Source: Trichostrongylus colubriformis (lineage: Eukaryota > Nematoda > Chromadorea > Rhabditida > Trichostrongylidae). From it: 64,000 nt of DNA. The DNA lies in NCBI GenBank assembly GCA_963978905.1, contig OZ022256.1, positions 36,566,001 through 36,630,000 of the forward strand, written 5' to 3'. The notes beneath the pieces are model-generated. The model was not told where the DNA came from and ran no database searches. It saw only the letters and a list, made by a program, of their open reading frames with translations. The first letter of the stretch is position 1. Each line of letters opens with the position of its first letter. Position numbers and translations under genes: made by a program. Below are positions 47,331 to 58,301 of this stretch, piece by piece.

Positions 47331-48039
47331 TTGGTTCTTCAGGTCGTGGCACTCTTCAGGATTCATTCAGGTGAAAAAGTTTGTATAGGCATATAGGATC
47401 GACTTATGTAAAAGGATGGATAGAGAACTGACCATCTTGAGATTCGGGCAAGTCTGATGTATTACCCGATATGGTTCGAGCATTTGAAGTGAAATTCCTT
47501 ATTAGCACGCACCACCATTATTGCACCCGTATCATTTATTATTTTGTAATGCTGTATATATGTGTATTACTTTACAAGTGGCACATCATTTTATTACTTG
47601 ATTGCTGAAATGTGGCACCCTAAACTTTTCGGATGGTAATATGCATAGAAGATCATTTTTATTGTTTTAATTTTACACCAAACCTGGAATTCTAGTATCC
47701 AAAACCATTCACGCCGAAAACTGAACTCCACTTTTCTAAAATGGGTTTGTTATTCATATTTATCTATACCGACATACCGAGATATACTTGATATTAAAAT
47801 ATAGGAATTTTTAAAAAAAAAAGAGTTTTTAAATGTGATAGATGAGCTACGAATTGTCACGTGCTAAGAAAAGTTCACTGGGAAGTCTTGGAACAGATGC
47901 CTTTGGTGATCAGTGCAGATGTAATGGCAGTTCGCGAATAATGTGATCCCAGAACAACACTTTTAAATGCAACAAACAGCTGCACGAATTCCTTTATGTA
48001 CCCACCTTTATGCCATAGAAAGTAAGAGTATTAAAATAA
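47331..48039. other. Unassigned sequence, no gene seen
   Basis: Very AT-rich, no open frames of note. Confidence 0.4.
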
Positions 48040-48296
48040 CGTTAATAATCCCTTGTCGGGATGCGCCGCCCATTCTCTTTACATTCACAATCGTGGTGGC
48101 AGTTGGATGTGCTTTAGCCTACACAAGGACTTGTGGGCCAGCTGATGTACAAGTTAGAGCTCTTATCACGCCAAACGAGCCTGGTTCCGATTTGCCTGTC
48201 TCGGAGCAATGAAGGGCTTGGTTGCCATGCAAGATTTGATCACCGCGCCTCAGGAGTGGAAGTGCGCGCCACCTGTCGCTACACTACCATCCCCCT
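48040..48296 (-). mobile_element. tRNA-derived SINE copy
   Basis: Near full-length minus copy. Plus-strand landmarks are CCCTTGTCGGGATGCGCCGC, CTCTTATCACGCCAAACGA, AAGTGCGCGCCACCTGTCGC. It retains the tRNA-like head, but with substitutions in both boxes. No target duplication was recognised, so it is older than the 52-kb copy. Confidence 0.8.
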
Positions 48297-50671
48297 TCTG
48301 ACCGAAAAGGCAATAGCCTAGAGTTTTCATGAGAAAATAAAAAGAAGTTGTTACGAATCTCCAAGTATTAATAAGGTATAATTGGGATTTACAAATACTA
48401 ATTTGTGCAAAACCAGAACTGTGGACGGGAATCCAGATGGGAGACTAAGAATAGTTCTGAAAACTGGACTTTATCAATGCACATTCCAATAAACAAAATA
48501 TACCGTCATTTCTCGAGCAACAAACATTCGCTGACAAGGTGAAAGAACCACTAACAGCGAAAATCAACCAACCGGTAAACAACCCCAACCAGATCACGAC
48601 GAGATAGTAGAAGGTACATAACAGTAGAGATCGGTCTTAGATACCGCTCTTACACCTCAGTAACCGATTGATTGCAGCTAATATGGGCGCTAGAAAGCAA
48701 AGAAGGACATTGCGTTCTTGCATCAAACATCAGAAAGACTAATAAATTTGTAGCTGCTGGTTTTGCAAAAACTGAACATTGATTTCATTACATAAAAACA
48801 GCCGTGAAGTGGAAGAGGAAGGAGGAGCAGTGCAGAGAGGGCCAGATGTAGAACATCACAAAACTTTCTCATAACTATTCAAGTATAGTAGTTCTTGATT
48901 TGAGCAGAACAGGGAAATACGTGAGTCAGACGTTTTCAAAATCTGCATTTCTTTCAGTGTTTGGACTCTAACTGGTGGTAACGATCGGCAACATTTCAGA
49001 GTTTTGAGTGAAATGAATAGTTGCGGAACAGCACTGGCAACTGGCACTGCCAGCTAATACAGGATGTAATACTGTCTAAGGAGGGAGAAAACAGTGCAAA
49101 AAAGACTGAGAAATAAAATTCAACGGGGGAGGAAAGACGAGATGCAATGGCAAGACAAAATATGTGAAGGCACTCAGGTCGCAAGCAGAAAAGCAGAAAC
49201 GTTTTCCCTTCGAACCTCTCTGCCAAACTTTCAGGTGGAGGACAAAAGTTGAATGGACAGCTACTGATCCATGTTATGCATAAACCAAACGCTTTCGCAT
49301 TTTGCCTTTCTCGATTTGAAAGAATGTCAAATGCACGGCGTCGCAATGAGGTATGACCAGGAAAAAAAGAGTTTTGGGTCGTAGAGTGAAGAGTACTCAT
49401 TATCCATTAAAAAGAGATGCCTTCAAGCTAGGTGCTCAAATTATATGGAAATAGTCAATAATGAAAAGGCTTTCAGGAGGTGACTTCCAGCAGGTAGTTA
49501 TTCAAGCTGGGAAGGAATGAGGCAATTAAGCACGTTGTTCAGCACTGGCGATCACCGTCGGAGTCCTTCTTTCGGGAAGCAAATTGCGAGCGGCTGAGCT
49601 CGACATCAGAATAGATATGTACGAAAAAGGTGTGTTGAGTACACTTTGCATTATAGATGAGTGAGCGAATCGACGACGAAAGGTTAACGCTAAAGTGGCG
49701 AGCGCGAGACGGCCACGAGAAGAGCGCCGAGAAGAGATGGCCGGTCGCCAGCAGAATTTCGCCTAATTTCGACGTGATCCACGGGTTGACAGCAGAATGA
49801 AGAAATTCTGTACAGTGAGTGTGGTGGCGGGAAGACGCTCGAGGAGAGAAGTGGAACCGGATCTCTAATAGGATTGGGACAAGAACAGTTACAGTTCTCG
49901 CGTGAATGATATCCTATCGCAGTGAACAGAGCGACGATCAATATATTTTCGGTGAAGTATACACTATATAGATATACCTGGAAAGGGATGAGTAATGCAG
50001 CATCAAAGTCATCTCATAATATCTTCCCATTGGTTCCCTTTCCCACTTGGGAATGAGGCAACAATGCACAACTGTTGAGAGTGGACTATCCCGTTTACAA
50101 CGCTGGATGAACTCCCCATAGTCCTGACTCAAGGTCACATCCTGTGGAAGCAGAGCGCGCACCGATATGGGACCTCATTCTTCCCAGTGCCGGTCCGTTT
50201 TGCACCTGAGCAAATCTTAAAAAGGGTGTCCAACAGATTATTCAGAAGAATTAGTGTAGAGGAGAGCTTTGTAGCGCCACACCAGCAGGACGGCGATCAC
50301 GTCAAGTTTGCCCCACAAGCTTGCCATTCATCAGATTAACTTCGTGATTTGTAGAGAAATAAAAGAAGACGAAAGTGATGGCATGGAAATAACGAGATAT
50401 CACATATGCACTTTCAGTGCGTATTCATGGTGTTAATGATAAAATGAGCGTGAACGAGATGCGCATCAGAAAGTTCTAAAATTACACCGGGAGTCGATCC
50501 TCGACAGAAGGTTCGCATTTTACGGGCGGGATGAGGTGTCGTAATTGCAGAGGTCAGCAGTGGTCCAGGGCTGGATGACAGCGGGATGTGCCGTCAGCTG
50601 AACCGGTTATAAGAAATTATGATTATATTTAAGCGATCAACACAAAAATTACAGTAATGAAATACTTAGTA
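48297..50671. other. Unassigned sequence, no gene seen
   Basis: Includes a minus frame of 134 codons (48996-49400) opened by a purine-rich plus strand. Nothing recognised. Confidence 0.35.
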
Positions 50672-51570
50672 TTAGGTTGATTCATAATAAATCGGACAAA
50701 TGGTAGTGATGATTTCTAGAGATCATAACTCAGTAACGAATTAACGAAAATGGACGCGCGAGGTACCGTTGGAATGAGTATGAAAAGCTCTTCAAAGTAC
50801 CGCAAAATAATCACTCCAAAGTAAATTCATTCCGCCACAATGCCGCACGATTTCAAGCGGTCCAGAGACCACATCCGCAACGTCATACTATTTATATCGC
50901 TATCTGGCCTGTAACCCGCGGATCTCGAAAGACGGCTAAAGGAAGTTCACAAGTAGCATGCCCCCGCCAGAAGTACAGTGTACTTGTGGCATTCGAAGTT
51001 TGCGTCAGGCGACTATTCCATCGAAGACAAAAACCGCGGTTGGTGGAGCGTACACGGCGTAGAGTACTGGGAGCTGCTCGATGAAGGTACCACAGTATCC
51101 GCCGACGTCTACGTTCGTCAATTACGAGAATTGAAGGCCAATGTCCAAAGTTCGCTACGGCGGCGGTAACATGTCTACTTCCAGCACGACAACGTGTCTA
51201 CTTCCACAGACCGCACTTCGCAAGATCGACCAAGGCCGAGCTGCTGTCGTACAGTTGGACCGTACTTCTATACCCACCGTACTCCCCAGACCTGGCCCCT
51301 TCAGATTTCCACCTTTTCTCCCACAGCCAACGCCACCTGGACGGCCAAGACTTCAAAACTCGCGACGAGGTCAAGGCGGCACTCGGCAACTTCTTCGAGC
51401 TCCAGCTTCCGGCCTTCTGGAGCAAGGGCATCCATGATCTGCCTATACCGTGGCAGAAGGTCATCGATAAAGATGGAGTATATTTCAAGTGAATCCCTGT
51501 TGTCGTAAAAAAGTTGTACGACAATGATTAAAATTGGTCAATTTGTCCGATTTATTATGAATCAACCTAA
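50672..51570 (+). mobile_element. Mariner element B, 899 bp, internally deleted
   Basis: Perfect 30-bp inverted ends starting TTAGGTTGATTCATAATAAA, flanked by TA (50670-50671, 51571-51572). The ends differ from mariner A after the first nine bases, so this is another mariner lineage. It carries the remnant of a transposase in the same orientation. Non-autonomous. Confidence 0.95.
50840..51492 (+). pseudogene. Mariner transposase remnant (element B)
   Basis: The frame starts at ATG 50840 with MPHDFKRSRDHIR, the usual start of this mariner group, and has stop codons soon after (a TAA near 50912 and a TAG near 50955). WHSKFASGDYSIEDK (about 50990-51034) is the second helix-turn-helix region. 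It then jumps directly to GVEYWELLDEG, so about 130 codons including the first catalytic Asp are deleted. HDN with the second Asp is at 51188-51190, followed by a duplicated TGTCTACTTCCA and a frameshift; PSDFHLF with the third Asp is at 51304-51306. It ends at TGA 51490-51492. Confidence 0.92.
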
Positions 51571-51572
51571 TA

Positions 51573-52096
51573 ATACTATGCAATCGGCAATAATTACTGA
51601 TACTGTAGAGGCTATGTAGATGTTGAAAGGGGAATGTACTTAGGCCCCCGTTGAGAGGGAAGTCGTCCTAGTGGCCACCTATCCTCCTTATCTGGGAGTG
51701 CCCCTGGGAACGGGGAGGGGCAGAAGTGATCTTCCTTATTTCAGTTGATGTTCACACCCCTGGTGCATAACCATCCCATCGTCTTCACCTCTACTGGCTC
51801 GTCTTGATCGTGCTAGGATGAGGATTCACGCGGGCCTCAAGCTTTCCTCAATTTGATACAATTGTTGGTACAATCACTCAATCGGTACAAGGGCAAAAAG
51901 AAAGAATGTCAGAGCCTGTCACAGGAATCACCCAGACCCTCAATAATACCATTATGATCGAAAGCAAAAAGAGGCTTTCCGATGCTTTAGAATGAAGCTG
52001 TCAAATATTCTAAACGAGTTTTCACCGCAGCCAGCCGCTACGCGCGGCGACTTCACCATCCTCGCAACAAACTCGATACGCGCCCCAAAGGAACAA
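51573..52096. other. Unassigned sequence, no gene seen
   Basis: Spacer between mariner B and the SINE, nothing recognised. Confidence 0.4.
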
Positions 52097-52108
52097 CAAG
52101 ATAAGGAT

Positions 52109-52399
52109 AAAGTTTAAAAAAGTTTTGGCGTTAATCAATCCCTTTCTGGGATGCACCGCACATTCTAGTTCCAATCAGAATCGTGATGGCAGGTGAATGT
52201 GATGTGGCCTATACAATGACTTGCGGTGGCCAGTCGATGTACAAGTCAGTGCTTTTATCCTCCCAGACGATTCTGGTACCAATTTGCCGACCCCGGAGGG
52301 ATGGAAGGCTTGGTTGGCCTGGGCGGGCGTTTATGCGGGATTTGATCCCGGCACCATGAGAGTGGGGTGCGCGCCACCTGTCACTACACCACCTCCGCC
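52109..52399 (-). mobile_element. tRNA-derived SINE, best copy, 291 bp
   Basis: Flanked by a perfect 12-bp duplication CAAGATAAGGAT (52097-52108 and 52400-52411), the product of target-primed insertion by a LINE machinery. The 5' end on minus is tRNA-like over 79 bases: GGGCG at 52399-52395 can pair with CGCCC at 52325-52321, with A-box TGGTGTAGTGACAGG (52391-52377) and B-box-like GGGATCAAATCCC (52349-52337). The body contains GGTACCAGAATCGTC and ends in a T/A-rich tail (CCAAAACTTTTTTAAACTTT). RNA polymerase III would transcribe it. This is the reference copy for five others in the window. Confidence 0.92.
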
Positions 52400-52411
52400 C
52401 AAGATAAGGAT

Positions 52412-53834
52412 TAGGTGAGCCAATGTCACCGTGCATATACAGAAATGCAGCAGGAATGGAAACGTAGTACGTGGAAGAGATCGGTGGAAAAAATCCTAAA
52501 TAGCTGTGTTCAACCACATGAGCACTTTGCACTCGTCACGAAACAAGCGAGGCGACAGTATAGTCCTCGAATAAACATTCAATATTGACGAAAATCAGTA
52601 CTGGAAAATATGTTCTGTGTAAATGAAATGACGAGCTCCAAGGAAGACCTGTTGTGAAACTTGTGACATTAAGGAGGCGCCCAGAAACTTTTATTGCCGC
52701 CGCGCTTTTGCATTCGTTGCTGTCGTACGGACTGCTATGGCCGAGCAGCTGTGAAGGGTGGGGCATTATGGCTGGCCTCCGATCGAATCGACATTTTGAG
52801 AAACGGTGGCTTTAAAAAAGAAGGCTTTGTCAAAAACCGAAGAACGGTGTGGAACAACACGTTTACTAGTTTATTTTACCGAAGATACTGTGGAGTGATA
52901 CTTAAAAAGATAGTTGTCAGAGTTTGCTTTGCGCGCTACGGCGAAAATCACAAGCTAAAAAATCAGAAACGAAGCTATCGCAATGAGGGAGGGGGGGGGG
53001 GCATCTCACTACTGGATCCTATTTTTACCTAAGCCTGGAAGGGGGAAGGAGCCCCTTCCTTCCTCCTTCAGGGCTTAGCAAAAAGTGTGCGCTTGAATGT
53101 GCAGACTGATCCCTCGAGGATCTCACCAGGATGCTTAGATAAGCATTTTTTTTATAGGATGCCCCCCCCCCCATTGCGATGGCACCTCGAAAACATCAAA
53201 ATGGTGTTACTAGCTGCATAGTTTGACAAAGAAGCTTTAACAGATATGAAAAAAACCTGGAGAAAATCTTGGTTGAAGCATTTCCTCAGAAACAAGAAGG
53301 ACTACACCGCAAAACGGCTCGTTCATGGGGTAAGGACCCATAGACACAGTCACTATTTATCGCCCAATAAGGGTGAACAATACCGAACTCATTGACGCAC
53401 TCTCAGTATGGCGTCGGATGCATGCATGAGGGGAAAGGTCTTGGCACATATGCACTAACAAAAGTCATAATAGTATGCTGAGACAGCTGGTTTGATAAAG
53501 ATATCACCTGACCAGAGTCACGCAGGCCAAGTGCATGAATTTTAATTTTTTGCCATTAATAAATACCAGATAATACTAGGAAAAGAGTAAAAGACAGCTA
53601 AACTACGGGATTGAACAAAGTGCATACCCAGCGAGGTTTGTGCAGGCAGCGGAAAGCGGAGGAGAAATATAGGATTCTTGGGTTTTTATTAAAATATGGG
53701 GGTTACCCTCCGAGCACTAATCTATGCAGAAATCAGTGAACATATGGAAATGTGCTACATGAGAGCAAAATGGTAAAAATGCCGCATAGCTGGAATTGGT
53801 GGTGCGGAAAGGCTTTGCGTTGTTCTAGAAATTT
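52412..53834. other. Unassigned; two G/C runs
   Basis: Eleven G at 52991-53001 and eleven C at 53162-53172, 160 bp apart in opposite polarity. A 112-codon plus frame (52694-53032) ends at the first run and is unrecognised. Confidence 0.4.
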
Positions 53835-54122
53835 TTAAAAGGAGGGGTCACATTTGACTGCGGAGGTGAGAAGTTGCTGGACCAAGGGGATTACAGAGAT
53901 CATGTCGCTCTGAGGATCAATGCAGAGTTGATGAAGCATAGTGTTACTTATGATTTTTAGGAATTTTATGGAACCGCACCTTACCCATAACCAACCTCTG
54001 ATTGATCGAGTAGCACTGACCTGGCCATTTCCTAACACGATGATTAATTCTGGTATCAAATCGATCACAAAGAGCCATGTGATGAAGAGCCATCGAAGTT
54101 TATGACGATGAGATGTATTCAA
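53835..54122 (-). CDS. Possible membrane-segment exon, unknown
   Basis: A 95-codon minus frame. Its first 35 residues contain a basic start (HRHKLRW) followed by a hydrophobic segment LFITWLFVIDLIPELIIVLG, like one membrane helix of a chemoreceptor-type protein. A possible donor follows (CCAG then GTCAGTG at about 54026). ATCCTCAG (about 53921-53914) could be an acceptor for SDMISVIPLVQQLLTS. A nematode serpentine receptor fragment is a guess; no family signature was recognised. Confidence 0.15.
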   Translation of the reverse strand: MNTSHRHKLRWLFITWLFVIDLIPELIIVLGNGQVSATRSIRGWLWVRCGSIKFLKIISNTMLHQLCIDPQSDMISVIPLVQQLLTSAVKCDPSF

Positions 54123-55969
54123 CGGTGTATGAACTGTGAGCCATTAGGAGCGGATGCACCGTTTCGGAAAAAAGAAGCTGGGATTACGCTCCACCACGCA
54201 ATTGTCCCATCACCCGATCGATCATCAAAAATTGGATCCATGCCAAGCCAACCGCACCTCATATGAAGGAAAATAATCTTTCACTGAGCCAGAACGAAAG
54301 TAAGTGCGCGGTACAACTGACTGCTGGACTGTAACACTGGAAAAGTTGAGAATAGGACATATAGAGGTATGTACAGCGTTTAAGACGTTTAACGCAGCGT
54401 TTAAGACCAACATTGAGCCGACGCAACTGAAGATGGTGTCCATAATTGAATGATCATTATCTGCATAAATTCATCGCCTTCGAGATGCAGGTAACACCCA
54501 GCCAATTCATTCATTTAGAGCAATCCAAGGCTCTAAAGAAAGTGCAGATAATTAAAAGGTAAGAGGGCTGGCCACTGGTGAGCCCAGGTTTGCAGCGCTT
54601 CACAATCGTCCTAATTAGGCCTAACTAAAACATGACGAGTCGAACAAACACCAAAGATATTCAATATGCTAGAGTATCCTTCTGAAATAGTCACTGCAAC
54701 AATCCAGCCGAATGCTAGAACGCCATCCTTCACTCCTTCTTCAATGGCGGAGCGCAAACTACCTTCGTTCTTTGAAAATTCTCAAAATTTAAGAGCTATA
54801 TACCGGGCCATAGCGTCGAGAAAATTTCTAGCGTCGTGGTTGTACGGCCCCTTAGATTTGCTACAGCACCTCTAGAAAAGTTGAAGTGCGTCCCTCTTTC
54901 TTCATTTCTCGTCGAACGAGGGTGGAAGGGCTTGAATTGAGACGCACCACTGAAGCCCCACTAAAAACCGAGTACGACCCCTCCCTACAGAGGGCTCCAT
55001 GCACCAGCTTGGCCCCTTCTTCATCGCAACCTAGTCAGGTAGATTGACCCTGAGTGTACCACAGTAATCACAGAGGAGTCCTAAAGCGTCAAATGTTGAA
55101 TATCAGTCTGAGGCCAGCAGGTTACAGAATAGGACAATTCATAAGAGCAACAAAAGAAAATGAGATTTTTTTAAATCATCGCTGAATGAAAGACAAACGA
55201 TTAATTATTTCTTTCATACATGGTTTGTTTTAGGAGACCATAACCAGCCAGCTCTTTGCCGAAGCATTCATAAAAGCAACCACTGCATGAATAAGGAAAC
55301 ATTTCAGGAATGGTGACAAACACGCCGAGTGTGAGTGATGCGAGACGTTTGATGGCCGGCGAGCTCGCAATTGACAGGCGGCTATGAAATGATATGCACC
55401 TATCGACACCTTTAATTATGTCTCAGGTAGCATTTAAAGGGAAATTACATCTGTGCGCAAAACGGCAAGAGAAGAGCTTGAAAATTTACACGAAAACTCG
55501 GAAACTCCAGAAGGTTTCGTGGGATTTCAGAAAATAGGTGCGTATTTAGCAAAAAGGGAAATCGATGATTAGAGGAATAAAAACCTCATGTCGTGAGGTT
55601 GAATGAAGAACAATGATCGTCAAAGGGAAACGGAGACGGCAGCGCGCTATGAAAAGCGGCGGAAAACTCGCGAGGGTCTGGTTCGAGGCCAATCAACAAA
55701 CGAGTTCCAGTACAAAGCCGTCGGACCCATCGCATTCACTGGGACGCGAGAACGACGAGACGAAAAGTCAGAAGTGTCGAGCAGTGTGAGAGTTTACGTG
55801 AATGCCACAAACACGGGCAGCCAGCAGCCAGCACAGACAGCGATTCCCGGGCCTGTCTCTCATGTCATCAGTTGAACGGATCTCGTTCCATGTGTGTTTG
55901 TTGTTCGATTTGCGGTTGGCGACGATAGCTGGAATGAAGATGAGACGGCTGATCTCCTGGAGGGAAGGA
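54123..55969. other. Unassigned sequence, no gene seen
   Basis: Nothing confident. A stretch at 54965-55010 (GTACGACCCCTCCC...GGGCTCCATG) weakly resembles, in the same orientation, 58247-58290. Confidence 0.35.
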
Positions 55970-55982
55970 GGGGGGGGGGGGG
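55970..55982 (+). repeat. Poly-G tract, 13 G
   Basis: Thirteen G following GAAGGA. Confidence 0.95.
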
Positions 55983-57963
55983 ACACTGGGAGCATCGCAA
56001 ACGAGGCTGGTAGCTAAAACCTCGGCAGTCGTGCAGGCGGCATTGTGAATTCGTCGGGTGACGTCAGCTCAGCGAAGGGCACTGAATGGTGTGGGAATCA
56101 CCACATCGATCGACGGGGAACGATTTGACGACATCGTCGATCGGGGTCCTTGGCTATGATGGCGTGCCACGCTACAGGGCAACGGCTTTTTGGAAGATAG
56201 CGTAGCCGTGAATCCACCAGGGATGTTAGGAAACGCTGAGAAGCTTCTAGACGAAGACAGATGATTCTGATGAGCGAAAACACATAGTAAACAGAAGGCT
56301 GCGGAAGGATTGCCAGTGATGGAGCACTGCGAACAGAAACAGATCAAACATGTCACCTAGAGCAGTGTGAGAGCATCACTCATTATTGAGCAGGAAACGG
56401 AAGAAGCTAACCCTACAGGGGTGATGCACATCAACCCCCTCCTCACACATCCACAGTTGTCCAGAGTTGAAATCATGGCACCAGAGATCAGAGCATATCA
56501 CAGGAATGAGAAGAAGAAAATAAAGCAATTCATGATGCGCCCACTTCCTTTGCCCCTGCTACATAATCAAGCCTCCCAGAAGCCTTCATTAAGCCATTGT
56601 AGTAGGTCAAGGCAAACAAATGATGTAAGGAAAGCGTCTGGGGAACAGACGTCGCCGACCAGATCTGCATAGAGGGTAAAGAGCGAGAACCAGACCACAG
56701 CGCTCTCTTAACTACCCCTGACCTGGAACTACTAATGTCACTGCAATCGCTCGCAGTGTCTGAAACGTGTTGCAATAGTATTGAGACCAAGAGTTGAAAG
56801 AAGTTGAAAAGGGAGAGGAGTTGTATCCCTCAGTCTAGATGAGAGGATGACAAGCCACATGGCAGCGGGAGTTGTTTTCAGCAATTGAGAGAGTATTAAG
56901 AGAAGAAAAAATGCAGTGGTATTAGCTCAATTCCGGTACTTTTCTATAGACTTTGACTGGCTCCGTGTGCTTGTCCGCTCAGCGGAAATTGGCTCCTTGT
57001 GCTTGACCCCCATGGCAGCCACGCGAAGTAGAAAGGGACGTTCGCAAGCTTCGTATGGTTAGGGGCACTGGGTAGGCAGAGGTCACCGAATTCTCTGACA
57101 TAAGCCGCATGTTGGGTAGTGATGACTTTGGTTGAGAGTTCCACACAGACATCTTAGCTTTCAAAGTCATGGCCTTTATAGTAAGAATTTATCTGAGAAA
57201 ACCATGTTGCGATTATTTCCCATAATGCTACGTTTTGATTAGCTGAGTGAAATGATTGGATGAATGGTCCTAACGAAAGATGTCGCGAATTATGTCACAG
57301 AGGATATTCCTGAGCGAGAGTGGTTGGCAGTAGTGTTGACGTCTTTTATCGATTACAAATTCTTCACTAATTACCATAGAAACTGTTTGCATAGTAGGCG
57401 ATGTATTATAAAGGACGTGGAAAAGGTACTGGTCCGAGAGGGCCGTTATATCGGTCTGAGTCGGCGCAGGTCAATCAAGCCGGCGCCATCCATCCGGCAT
57501 CCAACAGTTGCTGCGAAGCTTGTTTAGGATTGCGAACAAATGGAGACAAGTCAGGGCTCTAATCCAAGGATAACATTTACAGCCAAGAAAAAGTATGAAT
57601 ACTATTAAAAATTCTTGAACCGGATGCTCTTCTTGTGTTTGGAGGAAGCAAGGTCTCACACTGAAAACCGGTACAGGATCTGTTTTCATGATCCACATGA
57701 ACAGTGTGCCAACTACTAGTAAGACCTCAAAGGTAGCGCTCTCGACTGTCACTCAGGTGGTTATTTGATGGGAGTGTGCCTAATTGCCTATTGCCTATTG
57801 CCCACGACAACCTCTACGGGTGTGTCCATCAGGGAAGAAAATTCGCGTGACTACGTTTGACGCACCACATGATGGTGCGAGAGAGGGGCGCCATACTAGT
57901 TGTGTCCTGAAGCGATTACACCTGAAATAAGCCGGTCAGCAACGTCATCGCTTCAGAACCCCT
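55983..57963. other. Unassigned sequence, no gene seen
   Basis: The plus peptide SIDGERFDDIVDRGPWL (about 56106-56156) looks protein-like but ends at a stop. The minus frame 56069-56356 is its shadow. TTGCCTAT is repeated at 57785-57800. Confidence 0.3.
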
Positions 57964-57975
57964 CCCCCCCCCCCC
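57964..57975 (-). repeat. Poly-C tract, 12 C
   Basis: Twelve C on plus. Confidence 0.95.
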
Positions 57976-58289
57976 AACCTCTATGGATCAATGACCGATG
58001 ACCGTCTGGAAATCCCCGTTCTGATGATGAAATCGAAAGAAAACCGAAACCAATATTCGAAACAGTTCCAAAGACATGCCAGCATCCATAGAGATCCTTC
58101 TAGTATGACGTAGGCGCAACCGTTTTTTCCTAACTCATCAATGGAAATGAAGGGGTTATCCCAGCCGTTAGCAATCCTCTGCGAATTGACAGAAGTTCTG
58201 GAAGATGCAACTAGGGTCAAAGGTAGAGTCGAGGAGAATCTCAAACAATACGACCCCTACCGCCTAAAAAAGGGAGGCTCCATTCGACT

Positions 58290-58301
58290 CCCCCCCCCCC
58301 C
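58290..58301 (-). repeat. Poly-C tract, 12 C
   Basis: Twelve C on plus, 315 bp from the previous C run. Confidence 0.95.

Noticed and set aside
52209..52532. 107-codon minus frame
   Set aside because: It is a chance frame across the SINE and its flank.
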